Shown here: piece by piece, positions 8,345 to 17,146 of the stretch
Layout: the number at the start of each line of letters is the position of its first letter
Numbering within the stretch: the first letter of the stretch is position 1
NCBI RefSeq assembly: GCF_001592125.1
Contig: NZ_BCWI01000001.1
Location: forward strand, 62,001 to 126,000
Origin: Microbacterium hominis NBRC 15708
Lineage (GTDB): Bacteria > Actinomycetota > Actinomycetes > Actinomycetales > Microbacteriaceae
Length of the DNA: 64,000 nt
Reading direction: 5' to 3'
Translations under genes and position numbers: made by a program
Notes under the pieces: generated by a model
What the model saw: the letters and a program-made list of their open reading frames with translations, nothing else
Told to the model about the DNA's origin: nothing
The model's database searches: none

Positions 8345-8572
8345 CGGTAGCTTCCGTACTCGACGTTCGCGGCCACCTCGAGGTCGTTGAGACACTGCCT
8401 TCCTCCATCCAGAGGGTAGTTTGCCCGAGGAGGTCACCTCTGCCCAGGGCTGTACGGCACGGTGTCGGTATCATGGCGCATCTCACTGACGCGATGGGCG
8501 ACCGGCGCCGCGCGAACTGAGCGGCCTGAAACGTGTTCCGTGGATAGCGATGCGCGGGTGAGTGGGGGGAGG

Positions 8573-9025
8573 ATGCCGGTGCCACGCCCCAGTCTGTGGT
8601 TGATCGCGGTGGTCGCGTTCGTGGTCTTCGCGGCGATCTTCGTGCTCCAAGGAGTTCCCGATCAGTTCCTCGTCCTTCGCAATGCAGCGACCTTCTCCGC
8701 CAGCCAGCGGGAGTACCTGGCCGGGCAGGTTGCGCTCGTCGCCGTCTTCCAGGCTTCCGTCATCGGTGTTCTGCACTGGCATCTGCACGTTCTCGACCGA
8801 CGCGTGCGCGGGGATCACGTGACCTTTCTCGTGCTCTTCGTGTGGGGCTCGTTGGTGTGGCCGGTGACGGCGTTTGCTGATGCGTACTGGGACTACGAGT
8901 ATTGGGGGCAGGGGAGCTGGCGAGCTTCCTTCGATCTCGCGTTCTTTTCGGTGCCGCTGAGTCTCGTGGCGCTCATCGTGATGATCGTACGAGGGTCCCT
9001 GATCGGAAGAAGGGCCCGTGCGTGA
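8573..9025 (+). CDS. Small integral membrane protein
   Basis: This is a 150-aa protein with four likely transmembrane segments: LWLIAVVAFVVFAAIFVL near residue 8, LVAVFQASVIGVLHW near 55, VTFLVLFVWGSLVWPVTAF near 82, and LSLVALIVMIVRGSLI at the end. The ATG at 8573 is preceded by a GGGGGGAGG run. No conserved motif indicates a function. The gene ends 79 nt before the dienelactone hydrolase start on the same strand. Confidence 0.65.
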   Translation: MPVPRPSLWLIAVVAFVVFAAIFVLQGVPDQFLVLRNAATFSASQREYLAGQVALVAVFQASVIGVLHWHLHVLDRRVRGDHVTFLVLFVWGSLVWPVTAFADAYWDYEYWGQGSWRASFDLAFFSVPLSLVALIVMIVRGSLIGRRARA

Positions 9026-9104
9026 CTCCTGTCCTTTGGAGGATGGGAGTCACGGTCGCCTACGCGCGGACGCCGCCCTGTCTTCCCTCACAGAGGAGCA
9101 CCAG

Positions 9105-9878
9105 ATGACCACCTACGCCCAGAACCTGAACGAGATCCTCGACCGCGAGGCTCTTCCCGCGGGCGGGGTCGTCTCCGGCGACGTCGACTACGTCGCGCAC
9201 GGTGTCGCTTTTCGTGGGTACCAGGCCCGTCCCGCCGGGGGCGGCCCCTACCCAGGCATTCTCGTCGTACACGATTGGCTCGGTGTGACCGACTACGTCC
9301 GGATGCGCTGCGACATGCTGGCCCGTCTCGGCTACGCGGCGTTCGCCGCGGACGTCTACGGGGCGGACGTCCGCCCCGCACCTCAGGATGCCGCCGCCGT
9401 CGCAAGTGGCTTCTACCAGGATCGCGCGCTGTGGCGACAGCGGCTCGCGGCCGCGTTCGAGCGGCTGCTCGCCGAGCCGTCCGTCGACCCCGCGCGCACC
9501 GCGGCGATCGGCTACTGCTTCGGCGGAACCTCCGTGATGGAGCTGGCCCGGACAGGCGCCCCCGTCGACGCCGTCGTGAGCTTCCACGGCGGCCTGCTCA
9601 CCGGTCCGGAGGGGGAGGCGAAGCGAATCACAGCCAAGGTGCTCGTCCTCCACGGGGCGGCCGACCCCGTCGCCCCGGACGATGCGCTGCTCGCCTTCGA
9701 GAACGACCTGCGGACGGCTCCCGAGATCGACTGGCAGGTCGTCACGTACGCCAATGCGATGCACGCCTTCACCCTCCCCGACGCGAACGCACCCGAGCAC
9801 GGCGCCCTCTTCGACGCCACCGCCGAGCGCCGCAGTTGGACGGCGATGAAGACCTTCCTGAACGAGGTCTTCGACTGA
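9105..9878 (+). CDS. Dienelactone hydrolase family protein
   Basis: This is a 257-aa alpha/beta hydrolase with a cysteine nucleophile. The triad is readable as Cys138 in IGYCFGG, Asp187 in HGAADPVAP and His220 in NAMHAFTLP. Classical members open the lactone ring of dienelactones in aromatic degradation, but many close relatives are general esterases and the substrate cannot be read here. The start at 9105 follows the ribosome site AGAGGAG at 9092-9098. It is probably a single-gene unit and converges with leuA at a shared hairpin. Confidence 0.88.
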   Translation: MTTYAQNLNEILDREALPAGGVVSGDVDYVAHGVAFRGYQARPAGGGPYPGILVVHDWLGVTDYVRMRCDMLARLGYAAFAADVYGADVRPAPQDAAAVASGFYQDRALWRQRLAAAFERLLAEPSVDPARTAAIGYCFGGTSVMELARTGAPVDAVVSFHGGLLTGPEGEAKRITAKVLVLHGAADPVAPDDALLAFENDLRTAPEIDWQVVTYANAMHAFTLPDANAPEHGALFDATAERRSWTAMKTFLNEVFD

Positions 9879-9881
9879 GAG

Positions 9882-9905
9882 GCCCGGGTCGCGTCACTCC
9901 CGGGC
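9882..9905. terminator. Shared terminator between the hydrolase gene and leuA
   Basis: GCCCGGG and CCCGGGC arms are separated by 10 nt. The hairpin spans the leuA stop codon and lies 3 nt after the hydrolase gene, so it can serve both converging transcripts. Confidence 0.6.
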
Positions 9906-11681
9906 GTCTTCACGTCGATCCGGCGTGACGACTGAGGTGACCATGGACCCCGGCCGCATCCGATCCTCGGCGCCCGCGATCGAGTTCATGACGGCGGTCA
10001 ACGAGGCGGTGAGCACAGACCGGTCCTTGCCGGCGACCCATGCGGTACGTGAGCCGCGGCGGTATTCGATGAGGGTGAGGGCTTCGCTGTCTGCTCCGGT
10101 GCCGATGCTGGTCTGGGAGAGGCTCAGGATCTCGATCGCGAACCCGTGTCGTGCAAGCGCCGTGGTGAGTGCGTCGACGGGTCCGTTGCCGTCGTGGGTG
10201 GTGGTGTCCTCGATGCCGCCGGCGCGGAGGGTGATGCGGGTGTTCGTGTCGGTCGTCACGACGTCGACGAGCTCGATCGGAGCGTCGACGGGGGTGGTGA
10301 GGTAGGTGGAGCAGAAGACATCCCAGAGCTGTTCGGCGGTGACCTCGCCGCCGGTGGTGTCGGTGTGATGCTGCACATGGCGGGCGAAGTCGATCTGGAG
10401 CCGGCGGGGGAGCTCGATGCCGAACTCGGTCTGGAGCAGGTAGGCGATGCCGCCCTTGCCCGACTGGGAGTTCACGCGGATGACGGCGTCGTAGCTACGG
10501 CCGATGTCGGCCGGGTCGATGGGCAGGTAGGGAACCCGCCAGGCGATCTCGCTCTCGTCGCGCCCTTCCGCTGCAGCGCGGGCGCGATGCTCGGCGAAGC
10601 CCTTCTTGATGGCGTCCTGATGGGTGCCGCTGAACGCGGTGTGCACGAGATCGCCGACATAGGGGTGTCGAGGGTGCACGTCGATGCGGTTGCAGTACTC
10701 GACGGTACGGCGGATCTCGTCGATGTCGGAGAAGTCGATCATCGGGTCGACGCCCTGCGCGTGCAGGTTGAGGGCGAGGGTGGCGAGGTCGACATTGCCG
10801 GTGCGTTCGCCGTTGCCGAAGATGCAGCCCTCGACCCGCTGGGCGCCGGCGAGGACGGCGAGCTCGGCGCAGACGATCCCCGTGCCGCGGTCGTTGTGAG
10901 GATGGACGGAGAGGATGACGCCGTCGCGGCGGGCGAGGTGGGTGTGCATGTACTCGATCTGGTCGGCGTACACGTTGGGGGTGGCGATCTCGACGGTGGC
11001 GGGGAGATTCAGGATCACGGGGCGCTCGGGCCTGGCATCCCACAACTCCGTCATCGCGTCACAGATCTCGATGACGTAGTCGGGCTCGGTCAGGTTGAAC
11101 ACCTCGGGGCTGAACTCGAACCGCACGTTCGGCAGGTCGCCGGCGAACTGGAGCACGTCCCGTCCGCCGGCGAGGATCAGCTCCCGCAGCTCGTCGCGGT
11201 CCTTGCCGAGCACGGTGTCGCGCCAGGTCGGGGCGGTCGCGGTGTACATGTGGATGACGACGTCGTTGCGGATGCCGCGGATCGATTCCACGGTCCGCTC
11301 GATCAGGTCGCGGCGCGCAGGGGTGAACACGACGATCGTGACGTCGTCGGGGGCGATGTCGGTCTCGGCGATGAGGCGGACGAAGTCGTAGTCGGTCTGC
11401 GACGCGGAGGGGTAGCCGACCTCGATCTCGGTGTAGCCCATCCGCACCATCAACTCGAAGAACCGGCGCTTGCGGGTGGGGTCCATGGGCTCCGCGAGGG
11501 CCTGGTTGCCGTCGCGCAGATCGACGGGGACCCACAACGGCGCCTGGGTGAGCCGTCGGTTCGGCCATTGCCGGTCTGCGCCCAGGGGCACGTCGACACG
11601 GGAGTAGGCGTCGGTGTAGCGGTGCGAGGGCATGCCGGAGGGGCGCTGCCGATTCCAGGAGGGGGCGATCGTGGTGGTCAT
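9894..11681 (-). CDS. leuA: 2-isopropylmalate synthase
   Basis: This 595-aa enzyme condenses acetyl-CoA with 2-oxoisovalerate, the first committed step of leucine synthesis. The catalytic barrel begins with DLRDGNQAL, the metal-binding HPHNDRGTG is present, and a C-terminal LeuA regulatory domain (about 450-580) provides leucine feedback inhibition. Length and layout match the long actinobacterial class of LeuA. The ATG at 11681 is preceded by AAGGA. A leader peptide with four consecutive leucine codons and a strong hairpin lie upstream, so expression probably responds to charged tRNA-Leu. Confidence 0.96.
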   Translation of the reverse strand: MTTTIAPSWNRQRPSGMPSHRYTDAYSRVDVPLGADRQWPNRRLTQAPLWVPVDLRDGNQALAEPMDPTRKRRFFELMVRMGYTEIEVGYPSASQTDYDFVRLIAETDIAPDDVTIVVFTPARRDLIERTVESIRGIRNDVVIHMYTATAPTWRDTVLGKDRDELRELILAGGRDVLQFAGDLPNVRFEFSPEVFNLTEPDYVIEICDAMTELWDARPERPVILNLPATVEIATPNVYADQIEYMHTHLARRDGVILSVHPHNDRGTGIVCAELAVLAGAQRVEGCIFGNGERTGNVDLATLALNLHAQGVDPMIDFSDIDEIRRTVEYCNRIDVHPRHPYVGDLVHTAFSGTHQDAIKKGFAEHRARAAAEGRDESEIAWRVPYLPIDPADIGRSYDAVIRVNSQSGKGGIAYLLQTEFGIELPRRLQIDFARHVQHHTDTTGGEVTAEQLWDVFCSTYLTTPVDAPIELVDVVTTDTNTRITLRAGGIEDTTTHDGNGPVDALTTALARHGFAIEILSLSQTSIGTGADSEALTLIEYRRGSRTAWVAGKDRSVLTASLTAVMNSIAGAEDRMRPGSMVTSVVTPDRREDARE

Positions 11682-11732
11682 GACAAGGAGTCCTTCAGGG
11701 TCTCGTGGGGAAGACCGGGGCAGTGTTCAGCC

Positions 11733-11770
11733 CCACGGCGGGGAGCCGGTCCGGCTACGCCCCGCCGTGG
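11733..11770 (-). promoter_or_regulatory. Hairpin in the leuA leader (probable attenuator)
   Basis: There is a perfect 11-bp inverted repeat (CCACGGCGGGG and its complement) between leuL and leuA. On the minus strand its 5' arm overlaps the last codons of leuL, so a ribosome stalled on the Leu codons would affect its folding. No T-run follows, so transcriptional versus translational attenuation is open. Confidence 0.65.
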
Positions 11771-11802
11771 CGGCGAAGAAGAAGGAGGTTTGCGGTGAGC
11801 AC
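11755..11802 (-). CDS. leuL: leuA leader peptide with four consecutive leucines
   Basis: GTG at 11802 opens a 15-codon frame, MLTANLLLLRRHGGA, ending in TAG at 11755. The run CTC CTT CTT CTT (11776-11787) includes CTT codons that are rare in this GC-rich DNA, as expected for a leucine sensor. A TAGATT box ends 6 nt before the GTG with no ribosome site, so the mRNA probably starts at the GTG itself. The stop falls inside the leader hairpin. Leader-peptide control of leuA is known in other actinobacteria. Confidence 0.8.
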   Translation of the reverse strand: MLTANLLLLRRHGGA

Positions 11803-11846
11803 GGGTAGAATCTAGCAGAAGTCCTCAGACAAGTAGAGGAGACGAG

Positions 11847-12515
11847 ATGACTCAACTCAGACGTGTCCCCTTGGCGGACCAGGCCGCCGACGCGCTGTTC
11901 GCGCGCATCCGCGCGGGGGAGTGGGCGCTCGGCGCCAAGCTCCCCGGCGAGACGACGCTGGCGCCGCAGCTCGGAGTCGGACGGTCAACCGTGCGGGAGG
12001 CGATTCGCCAGCTCGCCGGCCGCGGCATCCTCGATTCCCGTCATGGGTCGGGGGTGTATGTGACGGCGTTGGAGGCGCCCGACGACTGGGAGCAGGTGCT
12101 GCGCCGCACCGACATCGTCACCGTGCTCGAGGCCCGCACCGCGATCGAGGTCGAGGCGGCGAGCCTCGCAGCGACGCGCCGCACGCCGTCCGATCTGCGC
12201 GCGATCCGACGGGCACTGGACCTGCGCACGGTTCCTGGGCAGAGCGTCGAGGAGCATGTGGATGCCGATATGGCGCTGCACCGCGCGATCGTGGTCGCCG
12301 CGCACAACGAGGTGCTGACCGAGCTGTTCGACGGGTTCGTGCCGCGGGTGCGGCGCGCGATGGTCGACATGCTCCGCCTCCGCACCGTGCCCGACGCGCA
12401 CGCGGATCACGACGCGCACGTCGTCGTGGTCGACGCGGTCGCCGACCGGATGCCGGATGTCGCGGCCCGCGCCAGCCGCGCCCATCTCGATGCCCTCAAG
12501 GCGGGTTTCGCGTGA
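11847..12515 (+). CDS. GntR-family regulator, FadR/FCD type
   Basis: This 222-aa regulator has an N-terminal winged helix (residues about 8-75, with LPGETTLAPQLGVGRSTVREAIRQL as its recognition region) and a C-terminal all-helical FCD ligand-binding domain containing ARTAIEVEAASLAA and the His-rich DMALHRAIVVAAHN metal-site helix. FCD regulators usually sense small organic acids. It diverges from leuA. Its 3' end overlaps the ABC ATPase start (GTGA), so it probably regulates that unit and possibly itself. The ligand is unknown. Confidence 0.9.
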   Translation: MTQLRRVPLADQAADALFARIRAGEWALGAKLPGETTLAPQLGVGRSTVREAIRQLAGRGILDSRHGSGVYVTALEAPDDWEQVLRRTDIVTVLEARTAIEVEAASLAATRRTPSDLRAIRRALDLRTVPGQSVEEHVDADMALHRAIVVAAHNEVLTELFDGFVPRVRRAMVDMLRLRTVPDAHADHDAHVVVVDAVADRMPDVAARASRAHLDALKAGFA

Positions 12516-13402
12516 GTGCGGCGGTCGTCGAGCCCGTCGTGGTGCTTGACGAGGTGACGTTCCGCAGGGCCGGGAGAAGCATCCTGAACCGCGTCTCGCT
12601 GCGGATCGCGCCGGGCGAGCACTGGGTGCTGATCGGCCCGAACGGGGCAGGCAAGAGCACGATCCTCGGCCTTCTCGGCGCGCGCTCCTTCCCCACCACC
12701 GGCACCGTCGATGTGCTCGGCCATCGTGTGGGTCGTGTCGAACTGCTCGCATTGCGTCGCCGCATCGGGCACGTCGACCCGCGGCATCCGCTCGACTCGC
12801 CGCTCACGATCACCGACGTCGTCCTCACCGGGGTCACCGGCACCACCGAGCTCATGATGCGCTGGCAGCCCACCGCCGCCGAGCGCCGCCGAGCCGCCGA
12901 GCTGATCGACCTGCTCGGCCTCGGCGGGAAGGCCGAAGAACGATGGCCGACCCTCTCCCAGGGCGAGCGGGGGCGGGCGCTCATCGCCCGCGCGCTGATG
13001 AGCGAGCCCGCGCTCCTGCTGCTCGACGAGCCGTCGACCGGACTCGATGTCGCCGCCAGGGAGCAGCTGCTGGAGACGGTCGACCGACTCGCCGCGAGCG
13101 ATCCCGATCTCGCGTCCGTGCTGGTCACCCACCACCTCGAAGAGATCCCCGAAGCCGCCACCCACGCCCTCCTGATCGCCCGTGGCGCCGTCGTCGCCGC
13201 CGGTCCCGTGCACGACACGCTCACCACCGACCTCGTGAGTCAGACCTTCGAGCACCCCATCGCCGTCGACCACAGTGACGGGCGATGGCGTGCCCGCAGC
13301 CTCCGCACGGTTCGCAGCGACTCGCGACGGCCGGCGACGCGCACGACGCGGGAGCGCCTCACAGAGAGCGGCGACGGATGGATACTCCCTCGTGATCGAT
13401 GA
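12512..13402 (+). CDS. ABC transporter ATP-binding protein
   Basis: The protein is 296 aa from the GTG at 12512, which overlaps the GntR stop. It has Walker A GPNGAGKST, signature LSQGERGRA, Walker B LLLLDEPSTGLD and an H-loop VTHHLEE. No permease or binding protein is adjacent. It is closest in look to single-cassette ATPases of the YlmA/ModF sort, and its partner or target is unclear. The C-terminus after HPIAVDHSDGRW is Arg-rich and probably disordered. Coupling to a GntR regulator suggests small-molecule control of expression. Confidence 0.85.
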   Translation: MSAAVVEPVVVLDEVTFRRAGRSILNRVSLRIAPGEHWVLIGPNGAGKSTILGLLGARSFPTTGTVDVLGHRVGRVELLALRRRIGHVDPRHPLDSPLTITDVVLTGVTGTTELMMRWQPTAAERRRAAELIDLLGLGGKAEERWPTLSQGERGRALIARALMSEPALLLLDEPSTGLDVAAREQLLETVDRLAASDPDLASVLVTHHLEEIPEAATHALLIARGAVVAAGPVHDTLTTDLVSQTFEHPIAVDHSDGRWRARSLRTVRSDSRRPATRTTRERLTESGDGWILPRDR

Positions 13403-13775
13403 CGACGAGCAGCCGACTGTTCTCGCCAGTGCGATGTGGTGGTCGGAAGACCACGCTGTCGTCGCCGTCGTCTCCGATGCGCTCGCCGGCAGAGTGCTCA
13501 CGCGGGGTTCGTGGCAGGGGGTCGTCGTGAGGTCGGCGCGCATCGTCGAAGACGACGCGGTCGCGCGGCAGGCTGCGTTCGAAGCCTTCCTCCGCGGCGT
13601 CGCGAGTGCCCTGACCCGCATCCGGGTGCCAGGGCGCCCGGGAGGCGTGCTCGGCGTCGGAGAACTTCGCCTCCATCTGGCGCTCTCGGGCCCAGAACTC
13701 GCGCGGGGAGTGCTCTTCGATCCGGACTCGCTCGCCGTGCTCCTGCCGTTCGGACTGTCGCTCTACGTGGATTGA
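13392..13775 (+). CDS. Small hypothetical protein
   Basis: A GTG at 13392 overlaps the ABC gene end by 11 nt and gives a 127-aa protein (SAMWWSEDHAVVAVVSDALA near residue 13, LARGVLFDPDSLAVLLPFG near the end). Codon use is typical of this genome, whereas the opposite strand here reads as a low-complexity shadow, so I take this as the real gene. No domain is recognised. Its last bases overlap the decayed end of the convergent CPBP gene. Confidence 0.5.
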   Translation: MIDDDEQPTVLASAMWWSEDHAVVAVVSDALAGRVLTRGSWQGVVVRSARIVEDDAVARQAAFEAFLRGVASALTRIRVPGRPGGVLGVGELRLHLALSGPELARGVLFDPDSLAVLLPFGLSLYVD

Positions 13776-14718
13776 GGCTTCGTCACGGTGAGGACGAGGC
13801 GATCGGTGATGGTGAGTCGGTTGCCGCTCATCGCCCGCTCGCCTTCTCCGGGAGGAGGCTTCCGCCGCGGCACGGGTGGTTGACCGCTCGTCCGGGAGCG
13901 GTGCGGGCGACGGACGGCGGAACCGGTCGGAGGCGACGAGGACGATCACGAGGGCGAGGGGCACGATCCAGCCGCTCCAGCCGAGGACGGTCGCCTGCGT
14001 GGTGTCGATGCGCTCACCGGCCATCGCGAACAGGAGGTAGGTGCCGCCGGCGCCGTTGAATGCGGCGTGGGCGAGAGCGGCGGGCCAGACGGAATCGGAT
14101 CGGAGGCGAAGCCAGCCGAAGATCGCGCCGAAGACGATGCACATCTCGGTCATCGCGGTGAGACCGAGCCACCCCGGAACGCCCGGGTAGTTGTATCCGA
14201 GAAGGATGAGCGGCGCGTGCCACAGTCCCCAGATGACGCCCGAGATGAGGATCGCGGGGATCGCCCCGAGAGGCATGAGCTTCGGAAGAAGCCATCCGCG
14301 CCAGCCGAGCTCTTCGCCGAGCGCCGGGACCAGGTTGATGAACGCTGCCATCGGCAGTGCGAGGAGCTGCAGCAAGACGAGCACGCCGATCGGGAGCGGC
14401 AGCTCGTTTCTGCCGAGCGCCTGCAGTTGCGCGGTGATGGTCTGCTGGCCCGAGGGCTCGGGCTTTGCACGGCGGCCGTTCGACGAAGACCACCACGGTG
14501 AGCGCCGCGAGGGTGGCTGTCGCCATCATGGCGACCGCGATGATCGGGAACGCCGGGCTTGCGAGTCCGTCGCCGAGCCAGAGCGGAAGCGCCACGAGCC
14601 AGGCGAGGGCGAAGGCGATCACGACGAAGATCACGATGGAACGGATGTCGGTTCCACGGAGCCGGCCCGTTCCGCCCGCGTCGGTCACGAGATCGCTTCG
14701 GGAGGTTCGGCCGGTCAT
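13763..14718 (-). pseudogene. CPBP-family intramembrane protease, frameshifted
   Basis: The gene starts at the ATG at 14718 with several membrane helices (SIVIFVVIAFALAWLVALPL, then FPIIAVAMMATATLAALTVVVF). It leaves frame at about 14470: an apparent single extra base after FVERPP must be ignored to continue as KPEPSGQQTITAQLQALGRN. The rest carries the CPBP glutamate and Arg motif (GEELGWRGWLLPKL) and the FGAIFGWLRLRS and HAAFN helices. The frame then runs as antisense-like sequence to 13359; a second shift would end it at 13763 instead. CPBP proteases act on prenylated or bacteriocin-related substrates. The upstream DUF3887 gene overlaps it by 4 nt. Confidence 0.65.
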
Positions 14719-15116
14719 GGCGTGGGCTCGGTGAGGATGTGGAGTCCCGCGATGGTCCGGTCGTCGCGGAACGCGATGCGGGCGGTGTAATCGCCGGCTT
14801 CCATCGAGAGAGGGGTGTTCGTGATCGTGACGTCGGCGGCTCGCGTCACGACGGGATCGCCGTGGCTTTCGAAGGCGCCCGAGGTGGCCGCGATCTGCGC
14901 CCAGGCTGCCGCGAGCGCGTCGTCTGACAGGTTCTTGCGCATCGTCGGATCGAAGCGCGCGGACACGAGCTGCCATCGGCCCGCGACGAGGTCGTCGATG
15001 ACGGATCGAGCCAGCTCCGCGCCGTCGCTCAAAGGTGTCGTGTTCATGAGTTCTCCCGTCCTGGGGTCGATGGGCTTGCCGAACCGCTGGAACGCCGCCT
15101 GCCGGCTCACGCCCAA
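14715..15116 (-). CDS. DUF3887-like protein with a shortened HTH start
   Basis: This is about 133 aa from a TTG at 15116. Residues 30-130 form a DUF3887-like domain (ELARSVIDDLVAGRWQLVSARFD; YTARIAFRDDRTIAGLHIL) often found with secreted or CPBP-linked proteins. The beginning, LGVSRQAAFQRFGKPID, is the recognition helix of an HTH whose first half should precede it. The frame does continue upstream (ERGATWQAIGGA), but there is no ATG or GTG before a stop near 15228, so the 5' end looks lost or the start is unusual. It overlaps the frameshifted CPBP gene, and both may be decaying together. Confidence 0.55.
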   Translation of the reverse strand: MGVSRQAAFQRFGKPIDPRTGELMNTTPLSDGAELARSVIDDLVAGRWQLVSARFDPTMRKNLSDDALAAAWAQIAATSGAFESHGDPVVTRAADVTITNTPLSMEAGDYTARIAFRDDRTIAGLHILTEPTP

Positions 15117-15270
15117 GGCGCCGCCGATCGCCTGCCAGGTCGCGCCGCGCTCGCGTTGCGCGACCGCGACATCCTCAGCATCCGGCCGGCTCCGACAGCG
15201 TTTTACATCACGGAAACACGGCGGTCATTGTTGCGAAAGCGCACCCGGTATACAGTGTGCTTACTCAGCG

Positions 15271-15285
15271 TAAACATGCTGTTTA
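15271..15285. promoter_or_regulatory. Palindrome upstream of the XRE-cupin gene
   Basis: TAAACA and TGTTTA are perfect arms around TGC, 17 nt before the GTG start. A weak promoter, TTGTTG at 15228 and TATACA at 15249, precedes it. It is probably the binding site of the XRE-cupin protein itself. Confidence 0.5.
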
Positions 15286-15302
15286 GTGACGAGAGGATCG
15301 CC

Positions 15303-15872
15303 GTGGACGACAGCAATCTCGGTGCCCGGGTGCGTGAACTGCGCATGCTGCGCCAGATGTCGACGCGCGAGCTGGCGCGGCGCGCGTCGATCAGCGCGGG
15401 CTATGTCAGTCAGATCGAGAACGGCCAGGCCAACACGAGCCTGGACGTCGTCCGACGGATCGCCGCCGCGTTCGGCGTTCCGTGGACCGAGCTCTTCAGC
15501 GCGCAACCCGCGCTGGGCACCGTCCTCCGTCGCGCCGAGCGACCGATGCTCGCGGCAGGCAACTCCGTGCGGCACTTCCGCATCACCCAACCGCCGCTCG
15601 GCAACGTCGAAGTGCTCGTGTCGGAGTATGAACCCGGTCACGGCGAGGGGAGCGAGAGCTACACCCACGGCGACTCGCAGGAAGTCTGCGTGATCCTGCG
15701 CGGTCGCTTCCGCTTCCACCTCGGCGACCAGGACTACATCCTCGAGACGGGCGACAGCCTGGACTACCGATCCTCGACGCCGCACAGCATCGTCAACATC
15801 GGCGACGTTCCCGGCGAGGCCCTGTGGGTGGTCACCCCGCCCTCTGACGCCCCCCTTCCCGCCGTGGACTGA
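15303..15872 (+). CDS. XRE-family regulator with a cupin domain
   Basis: This 189-aa regulator has an N-terminal helix-turn-helix (MSTRELARRASISAGYVSQI region, residues about 14-60) and a C-terminal cupin barrel (about 110-180, with SYTHGDSQEVCVILRGRF and ILETGDSLDYRSSTPHSI). The GTG at 15303 is chosen because GAGAGG lies 6 nt upstream. Regulators of this design usually control nearby catabolic or uptake genes in response to a small molecule held in the cupin. Here the next five genes form a coupled uptake/hydrolase operon after a 179-nt gap, so they are the likely targets. Confidence 0.88.
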   Translation: MDDSNLGARVRELRMLRQMSTRELARRASISAGYVSQIENGQANTSLDVVRRIAAAFGVPWTELFSAQPALGTVLRRAERPMLAAGNSVRHFRITQPPLGNVEVLVSEYEPGHGEGSESYTHGDSQEVCVILRGRFRFHLGDQDYILETGDSLDYRSSTPHSIVNIGDVPGEALWVVTPPSDAPLPAVD

Positions 15873-16051
15873 ACCACGTCCTCAGACTCCCGGCGCCGAC
15901 GCGATGTTCGCACGGCACCGGTGATCGGCGATGCCGAAAACAGCACCGCCACCCGCTTCACCTGCTCCACTACGCACCGCCCCGTCCGAGTTCCATTCCC
16001 TCCCCGGATTCCCGGATCCGCGCACCACCCGTCCCGCGCTAGGAGAACATC

Positions 16052-17146
16052 ATGCACGTCCGCCGTACCGCCGCCCTGCTCGCCACCGCAGCCCTCGCCG
16101 CCGCCCTCGCCGGGTGTGCGAGTGCATCGCCCGGCGCCGAAAGCGCCTCCACGACGATCCAGTTCGGCCTACCCACCAACATGGGGGCCAACAACTCGCC
16201 GATGGCCGTCGCCGAGGCGATGGGATACTTCGCCGACGAGGGGCTCAAGGTCGAGATCGTCGTCACCGGCGACTCGACGTCGATCGTCCAGGGGATCGAC
16301 GCCGGGTCGCTCGACGTCGGCAGCACGCCTCCCGAGCCGATCCTGCAGGCCATGACCAAGGGCAGTGACCTGCAGCTGGTCTACAACTACATCCGCAAGC
16401 AGACCGGATCACTCGCGGTGCTCGACGACAGCCCCATCCAGTCGCTCGAGGACTTCCGCGGGGCCGTGATCGGCCAGGCCAGCCTCGGCACCTCGAACAT
16501 GCTCCTGTCGGAGGGCATCCTCGCCTCGGTCGGGCTCGCTCCCGACGTCGACTACTCGCACCTCGCGGTCGGCACCGGCGCGGCGGCCCTGCAGGCCCTG
16601 AAGACGGGACAGGTCGACGCGCTGTCGCTCTGGGACACCGAGTACGCCGCCTTCGAGGCCCAGGGGACGCCGCTGCGCTACTTCACGACGGATGAGGTGG
16701 CCTCGCTCTTCTCGACGACCTACTTCACGAGCACCGACTATGCGGGAAAGAACGCTGCGGCGATCGAAGGGTTCGGTCGCGCCATGGCCAAGGCCACCCT
16801 GTTCACCGCGACGAACCCCGAAGCAGCGCTGCGCATCATGTACGACAAGTACCCCGACACCCTCGTGGCCGGCAACTCCATCGATGACCAGCTCGCGATC
16901 GACCTGGTGGCGCTGAAGCGTCGCATCGAACTGCTCACGGCCGGCGACCCGGAGGGCTCTCGCACCTGGGGCGCCTACGACGAGTCGGCGCTGAAGGCCT
17001 GGGCGAGCTTCGCCCTCGACGCGGGGATCATCGACTCCGCCGTCGACGCCGTCGCCGCCGCGCCGAACACCTTCGTCGAGGCCTACAACGACTTCGACGG
17101 CGACGCCGTCATCGCCGAGGCGAAGAACTGGAGCGCTGCCGGATGA
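16052..17146 (+). CDS. NitT/TauT-type ABC substrate-binding lipoprotein
   Basis: This 364-aa lipoprotein has a lipobox LAGCAS with Cys22 after a standard signal peptide. The SBP fold is of the nitrate/sulfonate/taurine type: FGLPTNMGANNSPMAVAEAM near the mature start, a long GLKVEIVVTGDSTSIVQGIDAG strand-helix, and a second lobe from about residue 200. It should capture the substrate outside the membrane for the permease and ATPase encoded three genes on. AGGAGAA lies just upstream of the ATG. The stop overlaps the amidohydrolase start by 4 nt. The substrate cannot be read from the sequence. Confidence 0.9.
   Translation: MHVRRTAALLATAALAAALAGCASASPGAESASTTIQFGLPTNMGANNSPMAVAEAMGYFADEGLKVEIVVTGDSTSIVQGIDAGSLDVGSTPPEPILQAMTKGSDLQLVYNYIRKQTGSLAVLDDSPIQSLEDFRGAVIGQASLGTSNMLLSEGILASVGLAPDVDYSHLAVGTGAAALQALKTGQVDALSLWDTEYAAFEAQGTPLRYFTTDEVASLFSTTYFTSTDYAGKNAAAIEGFGRAMAKATLFTATNPEAALRIMYDKYPDTLVAGNSIDDQLAIDLVALKRRIELLTAGDPEGSRTWGAYDESALKAWASFALDAGIIDSAVDAVAAAPNTFVEAYNDFDGDAVIAEAKNWSAAG

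Noticed and set aside
10146..11798. Plus-strand open frame of 550 codons over leuA
   Set aside because: It is antisense to leuA, Val/Gly/Asp-rich, with no recognisable domain.
11813..11836. GntR operator in the leuA/gntR divergent region
   Set aside because: Only a weak GTC-CTCA-GAC pair with 3-bp arms is visible, too short to call.
13359..13762. C-terminal extension of the CPBP frame
   Set aside because: It reads as low-complexity antisense to the small plus-strand gene at 13392-13775.
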